From Flavobacterium crocinum (lineage in GTDB: Bacteria; Bacteroidota; Bacteroidia; Flavobacteriales; Flavobacteriaceae): a stretch of DNA of 64,000 bases. Below, one piece after another: positions 19,001-29,841 of the stretch (the stretch's first letter is position 1; each line of letters starts with the position of its first letter). The stretch is from assembly GCF_003122385.1 (NCBI RefSeq), contig NZ_CP029255.1, forward strand, positions 5,270,001 to 5,334,000, in the 5' to 3' direction. Below the pieces are notes generated by a model. That model was not told the origin of the DNA. It worked only from the letters and a program-made list of their open reading frames with translations, and made no database searches. A program made the translations under genes and the position numbers.

Positions 19001-20014
19001 AGTCTAAACATTGAAAATATCGATATTTTTAGTGATTTCTTCGAAATGGGCGGTCATTCAATCAAAGGTGTAAAAGTGATGATTGAGATAGAAAAACATA
19101 CTGGTAAGCGAATTCCACTATCAGCACTGTTCAAATATTCTACTGTCGAAAAATTTGCTAAATTATTAAATACAGGTACAGAAATTTATTCCGATTGTTT
19201 AGTTCCGATAAAACCAACAGGAAACAAACCACCTCTTTTTATCGTTCATGGCGCAGGACTCAATGTATTAAATTTCATAAATCTGAGTAAACACTTCGAC
19301 GAAGATCAGCCAGTTTATGGCATCCAAGGCACTAAACCAAAAGGTTTTGACGGATGGTACGAATCAATAGAAGCAATGGCAGCACATTACATTGATGCTA
19401 TTATCAAAGTAAATCCGAAAGGCCCTTATGCATTGGCAGGTTTCTCTTTTGGTGGAATCGTAGCTTTTGAAATGACACGCCAGCTAAAAGCAAAAGGTAA
19501 AACAGTAAGTTTAACAGCATTATTAGATTCTTACTTAGATTCTTCTTATTACTACGGAAATTATCGACGTAAACAGCTCGTACGCTACATGGATGTTACT
19601 TACAGAAGATTAGATTTCCTAAAAGAAATGTTATTAAGCTGGAAAGCTTTTAAAATGCGAATCAATGGTAAAAAAGAATACATCTTGCAAAGACATTTTG
19701 GAAAGAAAAAAATAATGACCGAACAAGAAGAACTGGCACTTCAGCAATTTATAGAAGCTGATAAGATGGTCAAAAAAATTGTTGACCTTTACCATCTTAA
19801 ACCGCAAAGTTTTCAGGTTGATTTATTTCGATCAAAAGACGATGACAACTATAAATTAGACCCTACACATTTAGGCTGGAAAAAAGCAGCATTAGGAGGT
19901 GTTAATATTCATAACATCTCCGGTAACCATTTAAATATTGTAGCGCCGCCAAATGACAAGGTATTAGCACGTTTAATTCAAGATATTTTAGATGAGAAAC
20001 ATGAAAACATCTAA
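16010..20014 (+). CDS. NRPS termination protein, domains C-A-T-TE (predicted glycine-specific)
   Basis: 1334 residues starting at the ATG at 16010, 82 bp after the PKS gene. The condensation domain (about 25-460) has the HHxxxDG motif at H160, H161 and D165. The adenylation domain (about 485-985) has specificity residues D-I-L-Q-L-G-V-V-W by my alignment to GrsA, again glycine-like. The T domain has Ser1017 (GGHS), and the thioesterase (about 1065-1334) has Ser1146 (GFSFGG) and a late His1307 (GNHLN). It should condense the aminoacyl-ketide from the upstream protein onto glycine and release the product. The A domain is strikingly similar to the one in the upstream protein. The last 23 bp overlap the phosphopantetheinyl transferase gene. 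Confidence 0.93.
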   Translation: MKNQSQIQTEMETEIQFNPFSPEIERVIHTTNSQQEIWSDCIFGGSDANKAYNLSVSIKFKGNLVTDIFERAVKTLIQRHEGLRSVFSPDARFMCIYKDYPLEISHNDFSDLPAAEKQPAIENLVKEEVNKLFDLVNGPLFRVNLLKIDDFEYLAILTIHHIIGDGLSIDVILEELGTIYSAYIENKEPVLPKAEKFSEFAEKVNSFMESKEYKSVEDFWINIYKESVPTMELPLDYKRPSLRTYNSNRIDFPLEDSIINDLKNVGLNSGCSLVTTLLAAFEVFLSKITGQNDLVVGFPSSGNTLYDMRQLIGDCANLLPLRTKINPDISFTEYLKQRNFELFDAYEHQQVSFGHLLKNFGVARDPSRIPLVPVVFTVDLARTIENEFSYTGLTHSFKPNPRQYGTFEIQLHIFRAKDGPSFQWLYNTTLFKSETINQMMNSFKEIIQKVTSNANNPLSDLIGGNYSAEYNELNSTEMSYPNVTLTELLSIQAESTPNNIALQFHEAKTTYFELSQKVNQLAHYLKAQDVKPGDFIAVSFPRSPELLYTLLAIMQCGAAYLPLDPEYPKDRLEFMLNDSDAKILLTSKELFAHLPSWSKMLFIEDAMDTLKEYSTAPLPFIDNTESNAYILYTSGSTGNPKGVPITHKNLVNFLCSMAIEPGLNENDRLLSITTISFDIAGLELYLPLIKGATLILADQETARDGRLLLDLVKTEKINFLQATPTTWSMLLDSGWSEKLPIKALCGGEAMPVDLARELIAKCDTLWNVYGPTETTVWSSLKQIKNAGEIITIGKPIANTQIYLIDEQSQLVAPGNIGEIIIGGDGVAKGYWNRPELTAEKFIKNNITANEQEILYRTGDLGKLLPNNEIECLGRLDQQVKIRGHRIEPGEVEQALLSLDGIKSAVVLADENFLIAHIVPDSEIEEAQTKIPLWRESLAAKLPVQLIPHDFNLIEKIPTTLNGKIDRKALSQYKVNKKITYTAPRTEEENIVATIWKESLNIENIDIFSDFFEMGGHSIKGVKVMIEIEKHTGKRIPLSALFKYSTVEKFAKLLNTGTEIYSDCLVPIKPTGNKPPLFIVHGAGLNVLNFINLSKHFDEDQPVYGIQGTKPKGFDGWYESIEAMAAHYIDAIIKVNPKGPYALAGFSFGGIVAFEMTRQLKAKGKTVSLTALLDSYLDSSYYYGNYRRKQLVRYMDVTYRRLDFLKEMLLSWKAFKMRINGKKEYILQRHFGKKKIMTEQEELALQQFIEADKMVKKIVDLYHLKPQSFQVDLFRSKDDDNYKLDPTHLGWKKAALGGVNIHNISGNHLNIVAPPNDKVLARLIQDILDEKHENI

Positions 20015-20792
20015 GCTCTCCATCTCTTTTTCTGATGTAAAAAGTGCAGAATCGATCCCTGATAAAAAGTTTTTTTTAGACAGTAATGATATTATTATAT
20101 ATACCATTTATTTACCCAATTTCACAGACTTAAAATCTGATCTTTCTAAATACCTAAGTGATAAAGAAATAAAAAAATCACAGCGTTATTATAAAGAATC
20201 AGATACTAATCGTTTTATCACCTATAGGGCTATTTTAAAGTTCATTTTAGCCGCATATAGTAAATTACGCATAAAAGATATTTACTTTGACTATAATTTC
20301 AATAAAAAGCCTTATTTAATATCTCATCCTTGGCTCCATTTTAATGTTTCTCATTCTGAAGATTTTGCTGCTATAGCCATTTCCCGAAAAAAAGTTGGAT
20401 TAGATATCGAGTATATGTCAAATGATTTCAAATTTACCACTTTGCTTCCTGATGTTTTTGAAGATAAAGAGGCTTTACAAATTCAAAACTCATCTGATAT
20501 AAAACACGCCTTTTACACTTCATGGACCCGAAAAGAAGCTTTTGTAAAAGCATTAGGAAAAGGAATTGATGAGGATTTTAAAAACCTCCCTAGTTTAGAC
20601 GGACAGTACAATATAGATTCAACGTTATTACAAAACACACAAAACTGGCAGGTCTATAGTTTTGATTTTGCAGAAAATTATTTGGGAGCAGTTGCCTTTG
20701 AAGATATACCGGCAATTTCTAAAAACATCTCGTTATATACGATTCCAAACAACATGGATGAACTTCTTGAAATGCTTCCAAAAAAGGATTAA
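19992..20792 (+). CDS. 4'-phosphopantetheinyl transferase (Sfp type)
   Basis: A 266-residue Sfp-type enzyme. The family motifs are present: VGLDIEYM (G-x-D-x-E, magnesium binding) and WTRKEAFVKALGKG (WxxKEA). It transfers the phosphopantetheine arm of coenzyme A to carrier-protein serines, here Ser561, Ser1568 and Ser1017 of the two assembly-line proteins. The frame starts with ATG at 19992, overlapping the NRPS gene by 23 bp; a second ATG at 20001 is equally possible. The overlap points to one operon and coordinated expression. The length is slightly above the usual 220-240 residues because of an N-terminal extension of about 20 residues. Confidence 0.92.
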   Translation: MRNMKTSKLSISFSDVKSAESIPDKKFFLDSNDIIIYTIYLPNFTDLKSDLSKYLSDKEIKKSQRYYKESDTNRFITYRAILKFILAAYSKLRIKDIYFDYNFNKKPYLISHPWLHFNVSHSEDFAAIAISRKKVGLDIEYMSNDFKFTTLLPDVFEDKEALQIQNSSDIKHAFYTSWTRKEAFVKALGKGIDEDFKNLPSLDGQYNIDSTLLQNTQNWQVYSFDFAENYLGAVAFEDIPAISKNISLYTIPNNMDELLEMLPKKD

Positions 20793-21065
20793 CAGTTATA
20801 AGTATTTTGTATTTCAGAATAATTTATGGCGTTTCCCTCCGGGCCGGGCTGTGCGCTGTATCTTTTGCTTTTTAAAGAAAAAAGCAAAAGGATGCCGCTC
20901 CCATCCCTAACGCAATCGTACTTTAAGAACGATTTTTTCCTATTCAGATTATCGAATCTTTTTGCTTAATCCCCAACTTTTGAACCTGATCCCTTAAAGA
21001 AAGGCGACAGACCCCGATGGCTATCGGGGCTCCCGCAAAACTGCAGACTTGAATATTTTATAAAA
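20793..21065. other. Spacer between the biosynthetic operon and the rRNA operon
   Basis: About 270 bp between converging transcription units. It contains a hairpin-forming dispersed repeat (20826-20913) and a short stem CCCCGAT-GGCT-ATCGGGG at 21013-21030. No gene is supported; the open frame that runs through the repeat is a shadow. Confidence 0.6.
20826..20913. repeat. Dispersed palindromic repeat element, copy 1
   Basis: GC-rich flanks around a long inverted repeat (ATCTTTTGCTTTTT pairing with AAAAAAGCAAAAGGAT across a 4-nt loop), followed by GCCGCTCCCATCCCTAACGC. A related element lies in opposite orientation at 27005-27090 on the other side of the rRNA operon. I recognise this type of sequence as a common intergenic repeat of Flavobacterium genomes; that is memory, not a search result. 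Confidence 0.6.
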
Positions 21066-21100
21066 CAAAAAACCCCGTTTCGTAAGAAACAGGGTTTTCA
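21066..21100 (-). terminator. rRNA operon terminator
   Basis: Stem AAAACCCCGTTTC / GAAACAGGGTTTT (one mismatch) around the loop GTAA, with A-rich sequence on the left that gives a T-run on the minus strand. It lies immediately past the 3' end of 5S rRNA. Confidence 0.9.
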
Positions 21101-21104
21101 AAAG

Positions 21105-21212
21105 AAAGGCGACGACATACTCTCCCACAATGATGCAGTACCATCTGCGCAGGCGGGCTTAACTTCTCTGTTCGGGATGGGAAGAGGTGAGCCCCGCCGC
21201 AATAACCACCTT
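21105..21212 (-). rRNA. rrf: 5S ribosomal RNA
   Basis: The minus strand reads a full 5S gene with the conserved CCCATCCCGAACAGAGAAG block and the closing stem (GGTGG near the 5' end). The length is about 108 nt; the ends are approximate. It is the last gene of the rRNA operon. Confidence 0.93.
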
Positions 21213-21358
21213 AAGGTTTTCAGTCTAGGGTTTGTTGTTTTGAGTTTATCGTTTCCAACGCTCAACTCATAACATATAACCTTTAACTTTCCGCGTGCGG
21301 ACAATATTTTAACATACTGAGATAAAGAAATGTAATAGTTTTATTTAGAAAGTTCTCT

Positions 21359-21383
21359 CCTCTCTGGTCTGGGACCAGAGAGG
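21359..21383 (-). other. Perfect 11-bp stem in the 23S-5S spacer, probable processing site
   Basis: CCTCTCTGGTC (21359-21369) pairs perfectly with GACCAGAGAGG (21373-21383) around a 3-nt loop. It lies about 10 nt past the 3' end of 23S rRNA on the minus strand, where RNase III-type processing stems are expected. It could also form part of a longer 23S closing stem. Confidence 0.5.
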
Positions 21384-21392
21384 GAAAAGTTC

Positions 21393-24275
<2,883 letters not shown>

Positions 24276-24279
24276 CCAA

Positions 24280-24336
24280 TCTTGTTACTTAAAACAAGAC
24301 CGTTTTTTTTTTGTTTTTGTTACTTATAACAAAAAC
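24280..24336 (-). other. Two stem-loops in the spacer upstream of 23S
   Basis: TCTTGTT/AACAAGA (24280-24299) and GTTTTTGTTA/TAACAAAAAC (24313-24336) are consecutive hairpins directly upstream of the 23S 5' end on the minus strand. They may guide rRNA precursor processing. Confidence 0.4.
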
Positions 24337-24409
24337 GCTTTCTACTTTCTTATTATTTTCTTATCTCAATATGTCAATGAACTTTTATCTACTCCTTGGA
24401 GCAAATCAG

Positions 24410-24483
24410 TGGAGAATAACGGAGTCGAACCGTTGACCTCCTGCGTGCAAGGCAGGCGCTCTAGCCAGCTGAGCTAATCCCCC
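24410..24483 (-). tRNA. tRNA-Ala (anticodon TGC)
   Basis: 74 nt on the minus strand, beginning GGGGGATTAGCTCAGC. The anticodon loop is CTTGCAC and the T-arm contains GGTTCGACTCC. It lies in the 16S-23S spacer, the usual place for this tRNA. Confidence 0.97.
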
Positions 24484-24492
24484 ATTTCTTTA

Positions 24493-24532
24493 GTGATGAG
24501 TTATTAGTTATGAGTTATGAATTATTGCTCAT
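24493..24532. repeat. Short degenerate tandem repeat between spacer tRNAs
   Basis: Imperfect copies of a unit like AGTTATGAG run between the Ala and Ile tRNA genes. It is low-complexity spacer DNA with no evident function. Confidence 0.4.
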
Positions 24533-24575
24533 AAGGTCTCAACCCCTAAAATTTCCTTTTAATTAAGTCAAATAG

Positions 24576-24649
24576 TAGTCCCGGGCAGACTCGAACTGCC
24601 GACCCCTACATTATCAGTGTAGTACTCTAACCAGCTGAGCTACGAGACT
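24576..24649 (-). tRNA. tRNA-Ile (anticodon GAT)
   Basis: 74 nt on the minus strand with acceptor AGTCTCG pairing to CGGGACT, anticodon loop CTGATAA and T-arm GGCAG/CTGCC. It lies next to the 16S gene in the rRNA spacer. Confidence 0.97.
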
Positions 24650-24773
24650 CTGTTTTACTTAATTGTTTATCATTTTTTAAATCAACAGCAAGAGTAATAC
24701 AATCTAAAATTCCAAACCTGTAGAGTGGCATCTTGTTTCCCATTCGTGCCCTGAGGCTAACAAAATGGGCTCT

Positions 24774-26288
<1,515 letters not shown>

Positions 26289-26455
26289 TATATTTTAATA
26301 TTATTATTCGATGCCTTATTCCAGTCGGTTCTTTTCGAATCTATCGATTCTATTACTCTTATTCTTTATTTGTCTTGTCTTTTGGACAAGACGGCTGTCA
26401 ATTCAATATGTCTACGAACGTAATTTTGTTTCCTTCGCTTGTTTCTCAAAGCGGG

Positions 26456-26490
26456 TGCAAAACTAGAAATTCTTTTTGTTTCTCGCAAGA
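26456..26490 (-). promoter_or_regulatory. rRNA promoter, proximal (about 170 bp before 16S)
   Basis: -7 box TAGTTTTG (26458-26465) and -33 TTGCGA (TTG at 26486-26488) with a 20-nt spacer, read on the minus strand. The -7 box is followed by CACCCGC, as in the two other copies. Confidence 0.75.
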
Positions 26491-26578
26491 AAAATTTAAA
26501 AAAAAATGAAACTTTTTTTCGTCTCAGTTTTTCAACCTTTCCTTCCAATCCCTCAATGAACTTCCCGTATTTGCGGGG

Positions 26579-26613
26579 TGCAAATGTAAAAGCATTTTTC
26601 AAATCTCACAAGC
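26579..26613 (-). promoter_or_regulatory. rRNA promoter, middle
   Basis: -7 box TACATTTG (26581-26588) and -33 TTGTGA (TTG at 26609-26611) with a 20-nt spacer on the minus strand. The -7 box is followed by CACCCCGC. Confidence 0.78.
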
Positions 26614-26699
26614 TTTTCCGAATCTTTTTTTTGAAAATCTCTTCTCTTTTGATCCTTGTTTCCTGTCAGTATTTCTGTGAACGTTTTCGCTGTTGCGGG

Positions 26700-26733
26700 T
26701 GCAAAAGTAGCACCTTTTTCCGCTTTCGCAAGC
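26700..26733 (-). promoter_or_regulatory. rRNA promoter, distal
   Basis: -7 box TACTTTTG (26702-26709) and -33 TTGCGA (TTG at 26729-26731) with a 19-nt spacer on the minus strand. The -7 box is followed by CACCCGC, and an AAGC precedes the -33 as in the middle copy. Confidence 0.78.
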
Positions 26734-27004
26734 TTTTTCTTGATGTTTTTTCAATTTTTTTTTGCCCTTTTTCTTAACTTGCTGGTAACGGCTTGTTTAC
26801 ATCTTGAAGTTTTTTCTTCTCCTGTGGGGTTTTTCCTTGTTTTGCCGTTCTTTGGTCTGTTTTGCCGCGAAGGCACCAAGACACAAAGCTTTCTTTTACG
26901 CTGTTTTTAATCTCGAAAAGACGCTGAGACGCTGAGTTTTTTCCTTTCTGCTTCCTTATTCCTTCCCAAAACACACTTCTTTGCTCGGAATTTCTTCTGA
27001 AAAC

Positions 27005-27090
27005 CTATCCCATAGCCCCGATAGAAGCGGAAATCCTTTTTGTGGTGGGGTTCACCATAAAAAGATTGCAGCGGATAGCGGGAAATTGCT
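27005..27090. repeat. Dispersed palindromic repeat element, copy 2 (inverted)
   Basis: Core AATCCTTTTTGTGGTG pairs with CACCATAAAAAGATT across a short loop. On the minus strand the flanks read CGCTGCAATCTTTTT and AAAAAGGATTTCCGCTTCTATC, matching the layout of the copy at 20826-20913. The two copies face each other across the rRNA operon. Confidence 0.55.
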
Positions 27091-27116
27091 CCTCAAAATT
27101 TAAATCCCAAATCCTG

Positions 27117-27163
27117 AAACTCCAAACTCCAAACTCCAAATTCCAAATTCCAAATTCCAATTT
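27117..27163. repeat. 7-bp tandem repeat (AAACTCC/AAATTCC)
   Basis: About six to seven head-to-tail units, first AAACTCC and then AAATTCC, in non-coding DNA. The copy number is likely variable. It has no spacers and is not a CRISPR array. Confidence 0.7.
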
Positions 27164-27275
27164 ACAATCTCTTAAATCTCATCTGTCTTTCATGTCCTTT
27201 ATACGCATTAGACGCACTGCGGTGCGTCTCTACCGAAAATTGGAATTACACTATTATATATACGTATAAAAAACA

Positions 27276-27305
27276 AACCCGACAGGTTTTGAAAAACTGT
27301 CGGGT
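27276..27305. terminator. Terminator downstream of the monooxygenase remnant
   Basis: AACCCGACAG pairs with CTGTCGGGTT around a TTTTGAAAAA loop, with A-rich DNA on the left giving a T-run for the minus strand. It ends the transcription unit starting at the P-loop gene. Confidence 0.75.
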
Positions 27306-27325
27306 TGTGGGAATAGAATCTACTC

Positions 27326-27484
27326 TTATATATGTATACTTTCGTTTAAGTTATCGATAGCTTCTTTTGTGATTTGAATTCCTTTTAGTTTTGCCTGATG
27401 ATCAAAGATTGGGCTTGTTACCATTAGTTCGTCTATTCCGTAGTAGTTCACAAAACTTTCGTCCTTCCTTATAATAAAAAACAT
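27326..27484 (-). pseudogene. C-terminal remnant of a luciferase-like (LLM) flavin monooxygenase
   Basis: A 52-codon frame from the ATG at 27484 whose residues from about 16 on match the typical end of LLM-class flavin-dependent oxidoreductases: YGIDELMVTSPIFDHQAKL. Intact family members are about 330 residues, so only the last sixth remains. It sits 10 bp past the stop of the P-loop gene and keeps a terminator. No N-terminal fragment is seen upstream of the P-loop gene. I infer that an ancestral gene was cut during acquisition or rearrangement of its neighbour. The first ten or so codons are not family-like and probably come from the junction. Confidence 0.65.
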
Positions 27485-27494
27485 ATAATATTAA

Positions 27495-28004
27495 TTACTT
27501 TATTCTATTTTCAATCTTATTCAGTCTTTGAGATAGATCCCCTTTAACCTCAATCACCTTTAAATCGAAATCATTAATTAGTTCAATAATAATATCATTA
27601 ACGTAATATCTAAGCTCGGGTAAATTCGAGTCTGAGCATGAAATTCTATCGCGATCTTCAATTGGAACAAACACAAAAACATCAATTTTATTAATCGCGT
27701 CTTGAATTTTATTAAACACTGACTGAAAATTTACGGAATCATCAACTGCTAAAGCATAAGCTAAAAGATCAAGCGGACAACGGTCGAAAATAGCATTTTT
27801 ATCACTTCTCAGAATTTGTTTTAAAGAATAGTCTAACTGCGACATATAATCATCTGCAGTTGGTGTTTCAGAAAAAGCAAAACCCATTTCCTGCATTTCA
27901 AAATAAGGCTCCGGATAAAGCTCGTAATTAGAAAAAGATTCTTGTAGTTTTTCTGCTAATGTAGTCTTACCTACTAAATGTGCTCCTAGTATTGCTATTC
28001 TCAT
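27495..28004 (-). CDS. P-loop AAA/NadR-like NTPase or nucleoside kinase-like protein
   Basis: A 169-residue protein with an N-terminal Walker A motif (G7-AHLVGKTT, residues 7-15), an acidic segment YPEPYFEM and a FDRCPLDLLAYA motif that resembles the DRxxxD lid of deoxynucleoside kinases and NadR-type kinases. It is most like the small AAA_28-type ATPases. The substrate is unknown. The DR-S/C-P-L-D pattern favours phosphotransfer to a small molecule over a mechanical ATPase. Directly downstream lies a truncated monooxygenase gene, which suggests this gene arrived by rearrangement. Confidence 0.7.
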   Translation of the reverse strand: MRIAILGAHLVGKTTLAEKLQESFSNYELYPEPYFEMQEMGFAFSETPTADDYMSQLDYSLKQILRSDKNAIFDRCPLDLLAYALAVDDSVNFQSVFNKIQDAINKIDVFVFVPIEDRDRISCSDSNLPELRYYVNDIIIELINDFDLKVIEVKGDLSQRLNKIENRIK

Positions 28005-28140
28005 ATCATTGATATAATTAAGACAAGTAAATTATTATCTCTAAAATTAACTAAAACATAATAATTTTAAACATTTAAAAGAATAAATACATGAACATCC
28101 AAGAAACTGATTCATACTTTCAGAGTACATGCAAAAAACA

Positions 28141-28173
28141 AAAAAGTCTATTTCGCAATGAAATAGACTTTTT
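28141..28173 (-). terminator. Terminator of the adhesin-PorP-OmpA operon
   Basis: AAAAAGTCTATTTC pairs with GAAATAGACTTTTT around GCAAT. It lies 20 bp past the stop of the OmpA-family gene; the A-run gives a T-run on the minus strand. Confidence 0.88.
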
Positions 28174-28192
28174 AATTATTGTATAGCTTTGA

Positions 28193-29827
28193 TTAACGTA
28201 TATCGTTACTTTTTGTAGAAACCAAATCTACTGCACCGTCAACTTCTTTTATGACTTCAGGATTCACGATAACAAATTCGGTTCTTCTGTTTAATTGGTG
28301 ATCTTCTTCTGAGCAATTTACACCGTTTGAACATTTATTGACCAATTCCGTTTCACCAAAACCTTCAGCTTTGATTCTAGCCGGATCAATTCCCTGTCTA
28401 ACAATCCAGTTTTTAGTTGACCTTGCTCTTCTGTTAGACAGAGACCAGTTGTAATCATCATGTGCTCTACTATCTGTATGTGAACCTAAATTAATTTTAA
28501 GTTTTGGATATTTCTCCATAATTCTTACTACTCGCTCAAGTTCAATCTGTGCATCAGGTCGAATAAACGACTTATCTAAGTCAAAATATATTGGTTTAAT
28601 TTTAACCATTAGTTTACCTCTTACATAAACAAATTCACCAGAAGTTAAATCCAGATTAAGCGCGAGCTCCAAATTGGCTTCGTTTGATGAGGCAAAAGTC
28701 TTTTCGTCCATATCATAGTAATCTTTAACAGCGGTTACTTTGTACGAAGAATCACAATTTACTTTAAAATTAAAAACAGCAAATTGATCTGCAATTGTGC
28801 TTTCAACTTTATCTCCTTTTGCATCATATAGAGTTACTAAAGCTCCAGGCAAAAGTGCTTGAGATTCTTTTTCACGAACAGTCCCTTGAACGAACTGCTT
28901 ACATTTTGCAGCAATTGGACTAACTAATTCTTCGAAAAAGTAGATATCATCGTCTCCTTTTCCGCCTTCTCTGTTAGAAGAAAAGTGACCTGTTTTTTTT
29001 CCGTTTTGGAAAACTAAAGAGAAATCGTCTTTTGCACTGTTTATTGGAAAACCTAAGTTAACTGCTTCTCCTACTCCTTTTTTATTTTGAATTTCTATAG
29101 CATAGATATCTAAACCGCCATTTCCATCTTTTTTACCATTTGAAGAGTAATAAAGTACATCATCAGCATCGATGTGAGGAAACATTTCGCTTTTTACGGT
29201 ATTTACCTGCGGTCCTAAATTATAAGGTTCGCCATAAGTTCCATCTTTATTGATATCTACTGCCCAAATATCTGTAAGTCCCAATGAACCTGGTCTGTTT
29301 GATGCAAAATACAATTTAGTATCATTAGAATTTAATGAAGGATGTCCCGTATCAAACTGATCGCTGTTGAATGGCAGTTTTGTTATATTTTTCCAATTCC
29401 CTTCAGCATCGATATCCGCTTTATACAATTGAATTAAAACCCATCCTTTATCATCGGTCTTATATTTTTTGCTATTGTAATTATCTCTTGAAAAATAAAC
29501 TGTTTTTAAATCTTTTGTAAAGGTTACATTAGATTCATGCATTTTAGTATTCAGGTCTTTTGAAAACAATTCTGATCCTGTAAATTCACCTGTATTGGTT
29601 ACAGTCGCTTTATATAAATCTAAAAAAGGCTGATTGTTTAAATACCATTTTTTATTTCTGGACTGTTTGGTCTTTTTTGATGACGCATAAATTGCCGTGT
29701 TTTCACCATAATAGGTTACGCCAAAATCAGAGTATTTAGTATTGGCTTCTATATTTTTGATATTGTAATTTTGAGAATAAACGCCAGCTCCAAATAACAA
29801 TACTATAATTAAAGTAATTTTTTTCAT
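28193..29827 (-). CDS. OmpA-family outer-membrane lipid/peptidoglycan-linked protein with PD40 repeats
   Basis: A 544-residue protein with a signal peptide (MKKITLIIVLLFGAGVYSQ). Residues about 60-290 contain beta-propeller-like PD40 repeats (FASNRPG, YYSSNGKKD and HFSSNREGG with D-I-Y/W ends). Residues about 300-390 look like a carboxypeptidase-regulatory fold. Residues about 405-520 are an OmpA domain with FDLDKSFIRPDA, then HTDSRAHDDYN and LSNRRARSTKNW, the peptidoglycan-binding signature. This layout is that of the PorE-like proteins associated with type IX secretion and gliding. It follows porP/sprF by 14 bp and the adhesin gene, and probably anchors the adhesin or its channel to the cell wall. 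Confidence 0.88.
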   Translation of the reverse strand: MKKITLIIVLLFGAGVYSQNYNIKNIEANTKYSDFGVTYYGENTAIYASSKKTKQSRNKKWYLNNQPFLDLYKATVTNTGEFTGSELFSKDLNTKMHESNVTFTKDLKTVYFSRDNYNSKKYKTDDKGWVLIQLYKADIDAEGNWKNITKLPFNSDQFDTGHPSLNSNDTKLYFASNRPGSLGLTDIWAVDINKDGTYGEPYNLGPQVNTVKSEMFPHIDADDVLYYSSNGKKDGNGGLDIYAIEIQNKKGVGEAVNLGFPINSAKDDFSLVFQNGKKTGHFSSNREGGKGDDDIYFFEELVSPIAAKCKQFVQGTVREKESQALLPGALVTLYDAKGDKVESTIADQFAVFNFKVNCDSSYKVTAVKDYYDMDEKTFASSNEANLELALNLDLTSGEFVYVRGKLMVKIKPIYFDLDKSFIRPDAQIELERVVRIMEKYPKLKINLGSHTDSRAHDDYNWSLSNRRARSTKNWIVRQGIDPARIKAEGFGETELVNKCSNGVNCSEEDHQLNRRTEFVIVNPEVIKEVDGAVDLVSTKSNDIR

Positions 29828-29841
29828 ATCTTATTTTTTAT

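Larger units (their letters stand above)
26289..27325. other. rRNA leader, tandem promoters and repeat-rich spacer
   Basis: About 1 kb with no supported gene. From left to right it holds the 16S leader with an 8-bp hairpin (GTCTTGTC/GACAAGAC, 26372-26392), three rRNA promoters, a GCGAAGGCACCAAGACACAAAG-type intergenic sequence (about 26867-26888), the second dispersed palindrome, a 7-bp tandem repeat and a terminator. The many open frames here overlap low-complexity DNA. Confidence 0.7.

Noticed and set aside
20662..20910. 82-codon frame at the end of the phosphopantetheinyl transferase gene
   Set aside because: It overlaps that gene in another frame and ends inside the dispersed repeat.
26366..26974. 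Open frames of 66-112 codons in the rRNA upstream region
   Set aside because: They are composed of low-complexity T/A-rich DNA (phenylalanine and serine runs) and overlap three promoters.
27117..27163. Repeated 7-bp units that might be a CRISPR array
   Set aside because: The units are directly adjacent, too short and without spacers; no cas genes are present. It is a simple tandem repeat.
28091..28186. 31-codon plus-strand frame crossing the terminator at 28141-28173
   Set aside because: It runs through the hairpin of a strong terminator and has no recognisable sequence.
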